Assembly: GCF_002836775.1 (NCBI RefSeq)
Contig: NZ_PJAQ01000054.1
Location: 62,001-126,000, forward strand
Length of the DNA stretch: 64,000 nucleotides
Direction of reading: 5' to 3'
Source of the DNA: Colwellia sp. 12G3
GTDB taxonomy: Bacteria; Pseudomonadota; Gammaproteobacteria; Enterobacterales; Alteromonadaceae
Under the pieces are notes generated by a model. The model did no database searches. It saw nothing but the letters and a program-made list of their open reading frames with translations, and was not told the origin of the DNA. Positions 28,655-38,548 of this stretch are shown one piece after another (positions within the stretch are counted from its first letter, which is position 1; every line of letters starts with the position of its first letter). The position numbers and the translations under genes were made by a program.

Positions 28655-29389
28655 TCATTCTTCAGCCACTTGCACATAATTATCACCACAAGAAAGAGCA
28701 ATCAAACGACTCAATTGCGTTAAGCTATAGCCGCTTTCATTTTGTAGCTTGTTAAAATGTGCTTGTATTGCGGTTAAGCTTTTTTTACTTTGCAAGCCAC
28801 CATCAATAATTTTCTGTACTCTTAAATAAGCCTCAACGTCACTGCTTAAAATGAAGGTGTCTTTACCTAATAAACGCAGTGCATAGGGACCTGTATTACC
28901 ACCTAAGCGTTCACCATGTTTTTTCAAATAAGCCCATAAACCAATAATATCTTCACTTGGCCAGTCATTAATAAATTGCGCAAAGCTGATGTTTTTATCC
29001 ATGGTGATATCAAATATCATTTGTGCATTAGCTTTAATGGTTTTTACTTTATTGTAGTTACGAATTATTTTCGGATCTGCTGCTTTTCGTTCCAACATTT
29101 CTTCAGGCATCATCAGCATTTTTTCAATATTAAAATTAAAAAAGTGCTCTTCAAAATCAGGCCATTTATTTTCGACCACACGCCAAACAAAGCCTGATTT
29201 AAATATTTGTTTGGTGAAGGCGGCAAGAATACGATCATCACTTAATTTGGCTACACTTTGCTGTGCGGCGGTATCATCAAGTAGTTTTTTACCGAGAATT
29301 TTCTTACCTAGTAAATCCTCAAGTGCCCGTACACCGCCTTTTCGCTCGGCAGCACGTTGAAATAGTGATTTAAATGATTCGTGGGTCAT
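28655..29389 (-). CDS. DNA-3-methyladenine glycosylase I family protein, divergent
   Basis: A 244-residue helix-hairpin-helix glycosylase of the Tag family, which removes 3-methyladenine from DNA. Core similarity: FKSGFVWRVVENKWPDFEE (compare the Tag QAGLSW block), PKIIRNYNKVKTIKANA and LKKHGERLGGNTGPYALRLL. The zinc-snap residues of Escherichia coli Tag (Cys4, His17, His175, Cys179) are not present, and by eye a Gln stands where Tag has catalytic Glu38. It is therefore a distinct branch, common in marine gammaproteobacteria, whose activity should not be taken for granted. A palindromic repeat element separates it from the upstream gene on the same strand. Confidence 0.8.
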   Translation of the reverse strand: MTHESFKSLFQRAAERKGGVRALEDLLGKKILGKKLLDDTAAQQSVAKLSDDRILAAFTKQIFKSGFVWRVVENKWPDFEEHFFNFNIEKMLMMPEEMLERKAADPKIIRNYNKVKTIKANAQMIFDITMDKNISFAQFINDWPSEDIIGLWAYLKKHGERLGGNTGPYALRLLGKDTFILSSDVEAYLRVQKIIDGGLQSKKSLTAIQAHFNKLQNESGYSLTQLSRLIALSCGDNYVQVAEE

Positions 29390-29425
29390 ATGTTATTTAT
29401 TCATTAAAGTAGTGTTTTTTGAGTT

Positions 29426-29556
29426 ATGTCATTCCCGTTATTTAGGACGGGAATCTAATGTTATGCCACAAGTGTTGTATCCCAGACAATATGCTCCATG
29501 CATTGTCTAATAAGTGGTATCCATACCACGTCCGATTAACACACTTCTAGAATGAC
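29426..29556 (+). repeat. Palindrome-containing repeat element, copy 4, with GTCATTC/GAATGAC ends
   Basis: It contains the dispersed palindrome with arms ATTCCCGT (29431-29438) and ACGGGAAT (29447-29454); relative to copy 1 the terminal arm pair has changed on both sides. The unit can be extended: GTCATTC at 29428-29434 is matched by GAATGAC at 29550-29556, giving a 129-base element with short terminal inverted repeats. It lies between the Tag-like gene and prlC. Confidence 0.6.
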
Positions 29557-29564
29557 GGTCTTTA

Positions 29565-31616
29565 TTACCCTTCAATACCACAATGACGTAATAACGCATC
29601 TATTTTAGGCGCTCGGCCACGGAAGTTTTTGAATAATTCGCTCGGTTCTTCACTGCCACCTTTTTCTAGAATATTGGTTAAGAATGACTGTCCGGTCTCC
29701 TCATTGAAAATGCCTTGCTCTTCAAATAAGCCAAAGGCATCCGCTGATAATACTTCAGCCCACTTGTAGCTGTAATAACCCGCTGAATAGCCACCACCAA
29801 AGATGTGACTAAAACCATGCTGGAAGCGATTAAATTCAGGTGCTTGTACTACTGAGTACTGAGTTCTGACATTATCTAGCACTTGTTGAATGTGTTTTTC
29901 ATTGTTCAATGCTTTCGGGTCAAAGCTTTCATGCATAGTGAAATCAAAGATGCTGAATTCGATCTGACGTAACATTTGCATGGCTGATTGGAAGTTTTTC
30001 GCGGCTAACATTTTAGTTAACATTGCCTGAGGTAAAGGCTCGCCAGTTTCAAAATGTCCAGAGATAAAGGCGAGTGCTTCTGGTTGCCAGCACCAGTTTT
30101 CTAAAAATTGGCTCGGAAGTTCTACTGCATCCCAAGGAACGCCATTAATACCGGCAACACTGCTGGCATTAATTTGGCTCAGCATGTGATGAATACCATG
30201 ACCAAATTCATGAAATAAGGTGACGACTTCATCATGGGTAAATAATGCCGGATTATTACCTACAGGGCCGTTAAAGTTACAGGTTAAATAGGCTACTGGA
30301 TATTGAATTGAACCATCAGACAATTGTCTACGACCAACGCAATCATCCATCCAAGCACCACCACGTTTTTTCTCACGGGCATAGAGGTCTAAATAAAAGC
30401 TGCCGCGTTTTTCACCTGTTTTATCAAATACGTCATAAAAGTTAACATCGTCATGCCAAACATCAACACCTGCTCGATGTGTGATAGATAGACCAAATAA
30501 TTTATGCACCACTTCAAATAAACCAGAAACCACTTTGTCTTTAGGGAAGTATGGACGTAATTGTTCATCTGAAATAGCGTAACGACTTTGCTTTAATTTC
30601 TCGCTGTAAAAAGCCAAATCCCAAGCTTGTAAGTTGTCTTTTTTGAATTCGCTAGCCGCAAAATCGCTTAGTTCTTTAAAATCTTGTTTACCTTGATATT
30701 GCGATTTAATCGCTAAATTTTCAAGAAACTCCATGACTTCACCGGTGGTGTTGGCCATTTTTGTTGCTAATGAATGTTGAGCATAGTTGTCGAAATCGAG
30801 TAAATTAGCTAACTCATGTCGCAAGTTAAGTAACTCATCCATAATGCTGCTGTTATCAAATTCGTTAGCGTTAGGCCCTTGTTCGGAGGCGCGGGTAACA
30901 AAGGCAGTGTAAAGTTGCTCACGTAGATCTGCATTGTCACAATACATCATCACCGGTAGGTAACTTGGAATATCGAGGGTAAAGGTAAAACCTTGTTTTT
31001 CCTTTACCGTGGCAAGCTCTTTCGCTGCGGCTAAAGCACTTTCAGGTAAGCCAGTAAGATCACTTTCATCGTCAATCGTAATGCTAAAGGCATGGGTTGC
31101 GTCTAATACGTTATTGCTAAAGCTCGAGCTGAGCTCTGATAAACGCGTCACTATTTCACCATAACGCTTTTTGTTTTCATCACTCAGGGCTATCCCAGAC
31201 AAGGTGAAGTCGCGTAGGGCATTGGTGATCACTTTTTGCTGAGCAATGTTTAAGTGACTAAATTCACTACTATCTCTAATGCTTTGATAGGCTTGATATA
31301 AACCTTCATGTTGACCAACGAAAGTGCCATATTCTGATAACAACGGTAAGCAGGACTCGTAAGCATCACGTAATTCATCACTGCTCGTCACCGAATTCAT
31401 ATGCGACACCGGTGACCATAATTTAGATAACACGTCATCAACAGCATCAATGGGCAATACTAGGTTTTCCCAAGTGAATACATCGTTATTAGCGAGTACT
31501 TGCTCAATAACTTTTTTGCAATCACTAATGGCTTGCTCAACAGCAGGTTTAACATGCTCAGGTTTGATTTTTGAAAAGGCTGGTAGTTCGCTAGGTACTA
31601 ATAATGGATTGGTCAT
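29565..31616 (-). CDS. prlC: Oligopeptidase A (M3 zinc metallopeptidase)
   Basis: A 683-residue cytoplasmic zinc endopeptidase that degrades short peptides, including cleaved signal peptides. The zinc site HEFGHGIHH is near residue 469, with the third ligand Glu in AVELPSQFLENW. Length and the start NPLLVPSELPAFSKIKPEHV match oligopeptidase A of enterics. The C-terminus carries FSHIFGGGYSAGYYSYKWAE, the conserved substrate-binding Tyr loop. It starts at ATG 31616, divergent from the GGDEF-EAL gene across a 279-base region. Confidence 0.95.
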   Translation of the reverse strand: MTNPLLVPSELPAFSKIKPEHVKPAVEQAISDCKKVIEQVLANNDVFTWENLVLPIDAVDDVLSKLWSPVSHMNSVTSSDELRDAYESCLPLLSEYGTFVGQHEGLYQAYQSIRDSSEFSHLNIAQQKVITNALRDFTLSGIALSDENKKRYGEIVTRLSELSSSFSNNVLDATHAFSITIDDESDLTGLPESALAAAKELATVKEKQGFTFTLDIPSYLPVMMYCDNADLREQLYTAFVTRASEQGPNANEFDNSSIMDELLNLRHELANLLDFDNYAQHSLATKMANTTGEVMEFLENLAIKSQYQGKQDFKELSDFAASEFKKDNLQAWDLAFYSEKLKQSRYAISDEQLRPYFPKDKVVSGLFEVVHKLFGLSITHRAGVDVWHDDVNFYDVFDKTGEKRGSFYLDLYAREKKRGGAWMDDCVGRRQLSDGSIQYPVAYLTCNFNGPVGNNPALFTHDEVVTLFHEFGHGIHHMLSQINASSVAGINGVPWDAVELPSQFLENWCWQPEALAFISGHFETGEPLPQAMLTKMLAAKNFQSAMQMLRQIEFSIFDFTMHESFDPKALNNEKHIQQVLDNVRTQYSVVQAPEFNRFQHGFSHIFGGGYSAGYYSYKWAEVLSADAFGLFEEQGIFNEETGQSFLTNILEKGGSEEPSELFKNFRGRAPKIDALLRHCGIEG

Positions 31617-31828
31617 GATGCTTAGAAATTAGTTGATGTTATAACTGATGTAAGACCAAGAGAGGCTTTATTCAAGGCAATTGAGACATTAGTTATCAAA
31701 TAGTTTTTATTTAAAAGTATAAAAACATCCCTCCATATTTTACTGAGTTATTTATTGGTGTGACTTTATTGTATCGAGAGAGCAAAGTTGTTGTTTGTAA
31801 CAGTGTTTCCTTTGATTTTTGTTTGCAC

Positions 31829-31870
31829 AAATAGACAGTAAGTTATACCTTTATAACTTACTGTCTATTT
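31829..31870 (+). promoter_or_regulatory. Perfect 19-bp inverted repeat upstream of the GGDEF-EAL gene
   Basis: Left arm AAATAGACAGTAAGTTATA (31829-31847) pairs exactly with 31852-31870 around a 4-base loop (CCTT). T residues continue to 31872 and the coding start is 25 bases further. It resembles a terminator (stem then T-run) but lies upstream of both divergent genes, so it may be a 5' leader hairpin, an attenuator or an operator. Confidence 0.6.
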
Positions 31871-31895
31871 TTATAATGAATTCTGTTGTTGAGTG

Positions 31896-34800
31896 ATGAT
31901 GCTTAAGAAATTACTTATTTTCTGCCTACTAATATTAACCCTTTTATTTGGCACTATAGTTGCGCCTAATAGTTATGCCGCAGTACAAAACCTGTCTTTA
32001 GAACTCCTATCTGTTGATGATGGTTTGTCACAAGGGAGTATTCTTTCAATTATTCAGGATCAAACTGGTTTTATTTGGCTGGCTACGGAAGATGGGGTCA
32101 ATATTTATGACGGTAATAAAGTTAGGCAATTGTCAGGGCCTGATAATAACTTTGAAAATGTCGCTGTATATAATGTTCTTGAAGATAATAATGGTTTAAT
32201 TTGGCTAAATATAGATGGTCGAAAACTTTATAGCTATACCCCTAAAACTGATAATTATCAGCAAATTCCAATCAACGATTCCTTAGGCGCTGATTCCTAT
32301 GTTATGGACTTAATCCATGATGATGACAATAACATCTGGATATTAACATCTAAAGCGTTAGGCTTTTATAACCAAGCAACCAGCGAATACAAACAAGTTC
32401 TTGATCTAAAATCAGAATTAGCTGGTGACTTTTACTTATTTAAGATGTCTTTGCATGATGGAGTAATGTATCTGAGTTCTAAGTCCGGTGTTTTTGCCTA
32501 TCACATAGATAAAAATCATTGGAAAAAATTGCCTAAAATACAAATCGGTACAGTTAAACAGCCGAATGTAGAAACGAGTAATAAAATATACACATTACAT
32601 ACGGATATTAACAATACCTTGTATTTAGGATCTTACGATGGTTTTTTTGCTATAAACGTAGCAGATATTAAAGCATATATTGCAGATAAATCACCATTAC
32701 CTAGCTATCAACTGCTTATTGAAAATATAGCAGCATGGCAAATATTACCTGATGGGAAAAAACTTTATATCGCTTCAGATAAGGGTCTGAGTGTTGTCAA
32801 TACACTTGATAATAGCAGTGAGTTTTTATTTGGCTTTAGTGATTACTTTGACGACATTACAGATAACAATATAACAACGCTGATTAAAGATCATCAGGGG
32901 ATTTTTTGGTTAGGCACAAAAGCAGTAGGCGCATATCAATGGAATCCTAAAAGAGAGTTGATTGAAAATTACAGCTATAAAAAAAATAATCCCGCTAGTT
33001 TGAGTTATAACGAAGTTTGGTATGCTTACCCGGATACTCAAAATGATGACTTACTCTGGATCGCCACCTCAAATGGTTTGAATCGAGTTGATACAGCAAA
33101 GCAGAAAGTTACATCATTTTTAGTCAATGAAGATTCAAAAAGTATTTATAACAAAAGCTTCATTAACACCATTTTTGCTCTAAATTCAGAACAACTCCTG
33201 CTGTATACGGCTAAAGGGGTAGATGTCTTTGATAAAAAACTAGAAAAAATAGTGTCGTTACCCTTTAATGATGAAGTTAATCAACTGCTTGAAAGGCAGC
33301 ATATTGACCTATTAATGGAAGATGAATTTATTTGGGTAGCAAATGAAAAAGGCGTTTTTAAAATAAACAAAAACACTAGTGAAATAGATAATTTAAGTGA
33401 AATATCAGAAAAATTCTCCCCCGAAAATGTGTTGTATTTCTTAGGTACTTTTCCGAAGAGTGATTGGTTTTTACTAACAAGTAATGATGGCTTATGGGGC
33501 TTTAATCCGAAGACCCGAGAATTTGTACAACTTTATAAAATGCCAGGTATAGACGCAGGTGAATATACCTCTATCGACAATTGGGCAATAGATAAAAACC
33601 AAGTGTTGTGGCTAAGTTTTACCGGTAAGGGCTTAGTTGGTTTAACGTTACCAGACTTTCAAGAAAAGTATTTTTACCATCAAGCTAATTCTATTATTGA
33701 TAATAATGTTTACGGTGTCATGGCCGATGAAGCAGGAGATATCTGGTTTTCTACTCATAATGGTTTATTTATGCTGGACGCTAATAGCCATCACATCAGT
33801 CACTTTACCCGTAAAAATGGCCTTGTTGCTACTGAGTTTAACGGTAGGGCTCATGTGAAATTACCGGATGGGCGTTTTGTGTATGGTTCAATGGAAGGCA
33901 TAAGTATTTTCGAGCCATCAACATTAAAGAAAGTGCACAATAACGAAAACTTTAACGTCAAGGTCACTGCTGTGGCGTTGTTATCGAGAGATTTAGCTCT
34001 ACCCTTGGCTATTGAAGATAATGCCGTTATTAACCTCAACTATGATGATGTCGGTATTAGCATTGATTTTTCGACTTTTTCTTACGGTAATGAAAAAAGT
34101 ATCAGTTATAAATATCGCTTGGCGGGGGTAAATAATATTGATTACCCCGCAACGAGGGAAGCTCATATTACCTTTCCTAGTTTAGCTTCAGGCAAACATA
34201 CTTTATCTATTCAAGCGAAGTCACCCTCGACTGGTGAATACTCAGATCCTGTCCATATTAAGTTCAACGTAAATTTTGCCCCTTGGCGTTCTCCTTTGGC
34301 CTTAGTTTTTTATATAGTAGTGTTACTACTTATTATGGTGACTTGGTCTCGTTATCGTAAAGCTCAGCAACAGTTGTTACTAGATGCTCATGAGCAAGTT
34401 AAGTATCGCGAAAACCGCTTACAATTGGCCTTAACTGGCAGTAACAGTGAGGTATGGGATTGGCAAGCAGATGAAAACTTAATGTTTGGTAAGCGTATTG
34501 CTATAGATTTAGGTTATGTAGAAGAAGCGCTGTTTTATAGTTTTGAAGAGCATGTTGCCTTGATTCATCCTGAGGATCATGATGACTTTCTGCTCTGTTG
34601 GCAATTATTTATTAGTAGTGCCAATTTAAAGGATAATTTTTCCTGTACTTACCGTTTGAGAACATCTGATGATCAGTGGTTATGGTATAAAGATTTAGGG
34701 AAAATTGTTGCTGTAGATGCTGATAATAAACCTATTAGAGTGACGGGTTCTTATACCAATATTACCGAGACTCGTGCTAATGAAGAACGTGCGCAGTATT

Positions 34801-36467
34801 ACGGAGATGCTTTTCAGCAAACACAAGATTGGGTTTTTATCATTGATGAAAAAATATCAAGAGTCACCGCAAATCAATCAATGCGTGCTGTTTTTGACTG
34901 GCCAGAAGAAGAGTTTGATTTTAGCTCCAAATTATTAGGCATTAGCCAAAAACGTCGCAGTTTCTATCATAAATTAATGCTATCACTCAAAGAGGGTGAG
35001 CATTGGCGTGGTGAAGAATTGATTGTTACCGCTAATAAGGACGAATATCACGTTATCATCAACGTGACGGTAGGTCGAAATTCGGTGAGTAACGCTTTAC
35101 ATTATTTGTTTGTACTTACGGATATTAGCGCGCAGAAAAGTGCTGAAAATGAATTAAGATTATTAGCTAATTATGATCATTTAACGGGGTTACCGAATCG
35201 TACTTTATTACTTGAGCGTATTAAACATGCAATAGATTTATCTAATCGACAAACGAAATCGATAGCACTCTTTTTTATCGATCTCGATCGATTTAAACAA
35301 GTAAATGATTCGCTAGGACACGATAATGGCGATTTGTTATTGCAAGACGTTGCCAAGCGCTTAGAAGCTGTATTACTGATGGATGATACTGTCTCGCGTA
35401 TTGGTGGTGATGAGTTTGTGGTGTTGTTGGAGAGTTTTTCTAGTGATAATCAGCTGAGCCGAATCGCCGAAAAAGTTATTGAGACTATTGGCAAACCGGT
35501 TAACTTAGAAGGTAACTTAGTCAGTGTTGGTGCGAGTATTGGCATTGCGTTGTACCCTAATGATGGTAATAACTCAGACGAGTTATTACGCCATGCTGAC
35601 GTTGCTATGTATCATGCGAAACAAGCAGGGAAAAATAACTTTAAGTTTTATACGGCACAAATGAACGTGGAGGCAATGGCGCGTTTAAGTAAGGAATCAT
35701 CGTTAAAATTAGCGGTGAAAAATAATGAATTTATTAATCACTATCAACCAATTATAGACGCACATACGGGGAAGGCGGTTGGTGTAGAAATGTTAATGCG
35801 TTGGCAAACTCCTACAGGTTTAGTACCACCCAATGACTTTATTCCTTTATCAGAAGAGCTAAATTTAATTATTACTATGACAGAATCCGCACTTGAGCGG
35901 GCCTGTAAAGATCTAAAAGAATGGCACACCATACGATCTGATTTTTATGTGTCGATAAATTTATCAGTGCAACACTTTATTGAAGCAGACATAGTTTCAT
36001 ATATTAGCGAGTTATTGGCGCGTTACCAACTGCCAGCAACAATACTGCGTGTTGAAGTAACCGAAAGTGCGCTTATTTTACAACCAGAGAATGCTATTAC
36101 TACTATGCGCAAGTTATCTGAACTAGGGGTGACATTAGCATTAGATGATTTTGGTACTGGTTTTTCGTCATTATCTTATTTAAAGCAATTACCGTTAGAT
36201 ATTATCAAAATAGATCGTAGCTTTGTTTCGGGTATTGGTATTAATGAAGCCGATGAAGCGATTGTTGATACCACGCTAGTTTTAGCTAAAAGGCTTAATA
36301 TGCATTGCATTGCTGAAGGGGTAGAGACTACTGAGCAATTGCATTATTTAGTGGCCAAAAAATGTCATTATATACAGGGCTATTTATATAGTAAGCCAAT
36401 ACCTGCGGATGAAATTATGCAAAATTTGTTGTTAAATAAAACTGAACTTATTTCTACCACGAGCTAA
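31896..36467 (+). CDS. Two-component-propeller sensor with PAS, GGDEF and EAL domains
   Basis: A 1523-residue inner-membrane c-di-GMP protein. Order: signal peptide (about 1-28); periplasmic regulator propeller repeats such as DQTGFIWLATEDGVNIYDG and DNNGLIWLNIDG to about residue 700; a Y_Y_Y-type domain (SYKYRLAGVN region); transmembrane helix near 800; two PAS domains (about 840-1080); GGDEF domain with RIGGDEFVVLL near 1169; EAL domain with the signature as GVEMLMRW near 1296. EAL metal and catalytic residues look intact (NLSVQHF, EVTES, LDDFGTGFSSL, IKIDRSFV, AEGVET), so both synthesis and hydrolysis are possible. Start ATG 31896, with GTG 31893 and ATG 31899 adjacent. The ligand is unknown; such propellers often sense carbohydrates. 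Confidence 0.9.
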   Translation: MMLKKLLIFCLLILTLLFGTIVAPNSYAAVQNLSLELLSVDDGLSQGSILSIIQDQTGFIWLATEDGVNIYDGNKVRQLSGPDNNFENVAVYNVLEDNNGLIWLNIDGRKLYSYTPKTDNYQQIPINDSLGADSYVMDLIHDDDNNIWILTSKALGFYNQATSEYKQVLDLKSELAGDFYLFKMSLHDGVMYLSSKSGVFAYHIDKNHWKKLPKIQIGTVKQPNVETSNKIYTLHTDINNTLYLGSYDGFFAINVADIKAYIADKSPLPSYQLLIENIAAWQILPDGKKLYIASDKGLSVVNTLDNSSEFLFGFSDYFDDITDNNITTLIKDHQGIFWLGTKAVGAYQWNPKRELIENYSYKKNNPASLSYNEVWYAYPDTQNDDLLWIATSNGLNRVDTAKQKVTSFLVNEDSKSIYNKSFINTIFALNSEQLLLYTAKGVDVFDKKLEKIVSLPFNDEVNQLLERQHIDLLMEDEFIWVANEKGVFKINKNTSEIDNLSEISEKFSPENVLYFLGTFPKSDWFLLTSNDGLWGFNPKTREFVQLYKMPGIDAGEYTSIDNWAIDKNQVLWLSFTGKGLVGLTLPDFQEKYFYHQANSIIDNNVYGVMADEAGDIWFSTHNGLFMLDANSHHISHFTRKNGLVATEFNGRAHVKLPDGRFVYGSMEGISIFEPSTLKKVHNNENFNVKVTAVALLSRDLALPLAIEDNAVINLNYDDVGISIDFSTFSYGNEKSISYKYRLAGVNNIDYPATREAHITFPSLASGKHTLSIQAKSPSTGEYSDPVHIKFNVNFAPWRSPLALVFYIVVLLLIMVTWSRYRKAQQQLLLDAHEQVKYRENRLQLALTGSNSEVWDWQADENLMFGKRIAIDLGYVEEALFYSFEEHVALIHPEDHDDFLLCWQLFISSANLKDNFSCTYRLRTSDDQWLWYKDLGKIVAVDADNKPIRVTGSYTNITETRANEERAQYYGDAFQQTQDWVFIIDEKISRVTANQSMRAVFDWPEEEFDFSSKLLGISQKRRSFYHKLMLSLKEGEHWRGEELIVTANKDEYHVIINVTVGRNSVSNALHYLFVLTDISAQKSAENELRLLANYDHLTGLPNRTLLLERIKHAIDLSNRQTKSIALFFIDLDRFKQVNDSLGHDNGDLLLQDVAKRLEAVLLMDDTVSRIGGDEFVVLLESFSSDNQLSRIAEKVIETIGKPVNLEGNLVSVGASIGIALYPNDGNNSDELLRHADVAMYHAKQAGKNNFKFYTAQMNVEAMARLSKESSLKLAVKNNEFINHYQPIIDAHTGKAVGVEMLMRWQTPTGLVPPNDFIPLSEELNLIITMTESALERACKDLKEWHTIRSDFYVSINLSVQHFIEADIVSYISELLARYQLPATILRVEVTESALILQPENAITTMRKLSELGVTLALDDFGTGFSSLSYLKQLPLDIIKIDRSFVSGIGINEADEAIVDTTLVLAKRLNMHCIAEGVETTEQLHYLVAKKCHYIQGYLYSKPIPADEIMQNLLLNKTELISTTS

Positions 36468-36575
36468 TTTACAAAAGCCGACGGCTGATTCCTAATAAAG
36501 TATTAATATTATTATCTTACTACTTGAATAAAGCTTTTTGGGCGCCCACATTCTCTTTATACAACACATTAACTA

Positions 36576-37964
36576 ATGAGTGAAACCATGACACAACATT
36601 TTGATTATCTTGCCATTGGCGGTGGCAGTGGCGGTATAGCTTCTGCTAACCGTGCCGCAAAATTAGGTAAAAAAGCAGCCGTTATTGAAGCTAAGTACAT
36701 AGGTGGTACCTGTGTAAATGTTGGTTGTGTCCCTAAAAAAGCGATGTGGTATGCCGGGCAGATATCTGATGCGTTAAAATATGCCAATGATTACGGTTTT
36801 GGTGATCATCTCTCTCAAGACTCTTCACAAGAAAAGCCTAAGTTTGATTGGGCAAAGTTAGTGGCTAATCGTGAAGCTTATATTGAACGAATTCATGCCG
36901 CCTACCAGCGTGGTTTTGATGCCAATGATGTTACCGTGATTAATGGTTTCGCCAAATTTATTGATAAAAATACTGTTGAAGTTAACGGTGAGTTAATCAC
37001 AGCAGATCACATTACTATCGCCACAGGTGGACGCCCATCTTTCCCTAATATTGAAGGGGCTGAACATGGCATCGACTCGGATGGTTTCTTCGCCTTAACC
37101 GAACAACCTAAAAGTGTTGCTGTTGTTGGTGCTGGTTATATAGCGGTTGAACTTGCGGGTGTATTTTATGCACTTGGCAGTGAAACGCATTTATTAGTGC
37201 GTAAAGAAAAACCGTTACGTGGTTTTGACGACATGTTAAGCGATACCTTGGTAGAGCAAATGGCAAAGCACGGGCCAACGCTGCATAACCACAGTACACC
37301 AGAACGTATTGAAAAATTGAGCGATGGTACGCTAATCGTGCACTTAACTAACGGTAAAACTATTGGTCCAGTTAACACCTTAGTGTGGGCAATAGGTCGA
37401 GAACCAGCGACTAATAATATTAATATCGAGTCAACGGGGATCGCGTTAGATGAACGTGGTTTTATTCCTACAGACAAATTTCAAAATACCAATGTCGATG
37501 GTATTTATGCTGTTGGTGATAATACCGGACGTGCACAATTAACACCTGTCGCAGTAGCCGCAGGACGTCGTTTATGTGAACGTTTATTTAATAATAAACC
37601 TAATGAGCATTTAGATTATTCTGGCATTGCCACGGTAGTATTTAGTCATCCAGTTATCGGCACTGTCGGCTTAACCCAAGATGAGGCTATTGCTGAGTAC
37701 GGTGAAGAAAACATTACCGTGTATAACTCTCAATTTACGGCGCTTTACCAAGCGATCACTGAAGACTATCGTGATCCTACGCGCATGAAGTTAATTTGTG
37801 CGGGTACTGAAGAAAAAGTGGTGGGTTTACACAGTATTGGTTTTGGTAGCGATGAGTTATTACAAGGCTTTGCTGTGGCGATGAAAATGGGCGCAACCAA
37901 AGCTGATTTTGATAACACCATTGCTATTCATCCCACTTCAGCAGAAGAGTTCGTTACGCTTTAG
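36576..37964 (+). CDS. gor: Glutathione-disulfide reductase
   Basis: A 462-residue cytoplasmic flavoprotein that reduces oxidised glutathione with NADPH. The FAD-binding N-terminus [19 protein letters not shown] is followed by the redox-active disulfide [13 protein letters not shown]. The NADPH domain has [15 protein letters not shown], and the C-terminal dimerisation domain ends in [11 protein letters not shown] with the catalytic His-Glu pair. Start ATG 36576; ATG 36588 is an alternative. A hairpin follows between this gene and the convergent DUF4399 gene. Confidence 0.95.
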   Translation: MSETMTQHFDYLAIGGGSGGIASANRAAKLGKKAAVIEAKYIGGTCVNVGCVPKKAMWYAGQISDALKYANDYGFGDHLSQDSSQEKPKFDWAKLVANREAYIERIHAAYQRGFDANDVTVINGFAKFIDKNTVEVNGELITADHITIATGGRPSFPNIEGAEHGIDSDGFFALTEQPKSVAVVGAGYIAVELAGVFYALGSETHLLVRKEKPLRGFDDMLSDTLVEQMAKHGPTLHNHSTPERIEKLSDGTLIVHLTNGKTIGPVNTLVWAIGREPATNNINIESTGIALDERGFIPTDKFQNTNVDGIYAVGDNTGRAQLTPVAVAAGRRLCERLFNNKPNEHLDYSGIATVVFSHPVIGTVGLTQDEAIAEYGEENITVYNSQFTALYQAITEDYRDPTRMKLICAGTEEKVVGLHSIGFGSDELLQGFAVAMKMGATKADFDNTIAIHPTSAEEFVTL

Positions 37965-37971
37965 CTAACGA

Positions 37972-38002
37972 TATAGCTACTAACGAGAGGTTAGTAGCTA
38001 TA
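37972..38002. terminator. Hairpin between convergent gor and DUF4399 genes
   Basis: TATAGCTACTAAC (37972-37984) pairs with 37990-38002 over a 5-base loop, a 13-bp stem. An A-run follows on the + strand, not a T-run, so termination in the gor direction is not classical; for the opposite strand the T-run precedes the stem. Confidence 0.45.
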
Positions 38003-38035
38003 AAAAAAGGTATAACTTAAAAATTATTCAACGGT

Positions 38036-38476
38036 TTATTCAACGGTAATAGTAATCTTTTTAGACACAACAGCAGGTTTATGAGGAATATGATGATGAT
38101 CGCCTAAAATAAGCTGCAAGGTATGCTGTCCTTTAGGTAAAGTTAATGTTGTTTGAGTTTGCCCACCACCAAAATGTTGAACATCACCACCCATAGGCAT
38201 ATCAAATGCAGGAAGAGCGGCTTTATCAATTAATAAGTGATGATGACCGGTATTTTTTTTCTCAATACCTGCTGGCGACACGCCCATGTCTTTTAAACCA
38301 AATGTTACTGTAAACGTGCCTTTCACTGTTGCACCATCGGCAGGTGAAATAATGTAAACGTTGGCAGTTGCAGGAGAAACAGATTGCGGCATATTACTGG
38401 CGTTAGCTAAGTCAGATACCAATAGAGCAGGGCTCATAGCTAAAGATAATAGTGTTACTTGGATAAATTTTTTCAT
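38036..38476 (-). CDS. DUF4399-like small exported protein
   Basis: A protein of about 146 residues. The start is placed at ATG 38476 (MKKFIQVTLLSLAMSPALL), which gives a proper signal peptide ending near ASN; the frame extends further but without one. The mature part (VYIISPADGATVKGTFTVTF, then GHHHLLID, GGGQTQTTLTLPKGQHTL and LGDHHHIPHKP) matches the DUF4399 family of periplasmic proteins. Conserved His clusters hint at metal binding, in keeping with the efflux genes nearby, but the function is unknown. It is 72 bases downstream of the lipoprotein gene at 38549 on the same strand. Confidence 0.8.
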   Translation of the reverse strand: MKKFIQVTLLSLAMSPALLVSDLANASNMPQSVSPATANVYIISPADGATVKGTFTVTFGLKDMGVSPAGIEKKNTGHHHLLIDKAALPAFDMPMGGDVQHFGGGQTQTTLTLPKGQHTLQLILGDHHHIPHKPAVVSKKITITVE

Positions 38477-38548
38477 AATATTCTCGTTAATAAATAATTT
38501 AGTTGAAAGTTCTGACAAAAGTAATACTACTTTAGCACTCAATAGCGA

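Noticed and set aside
37108..37477. Antisense ORFs inside gor
   Set aside because: They overlap a fully conserved gene and have no independent coding signals.
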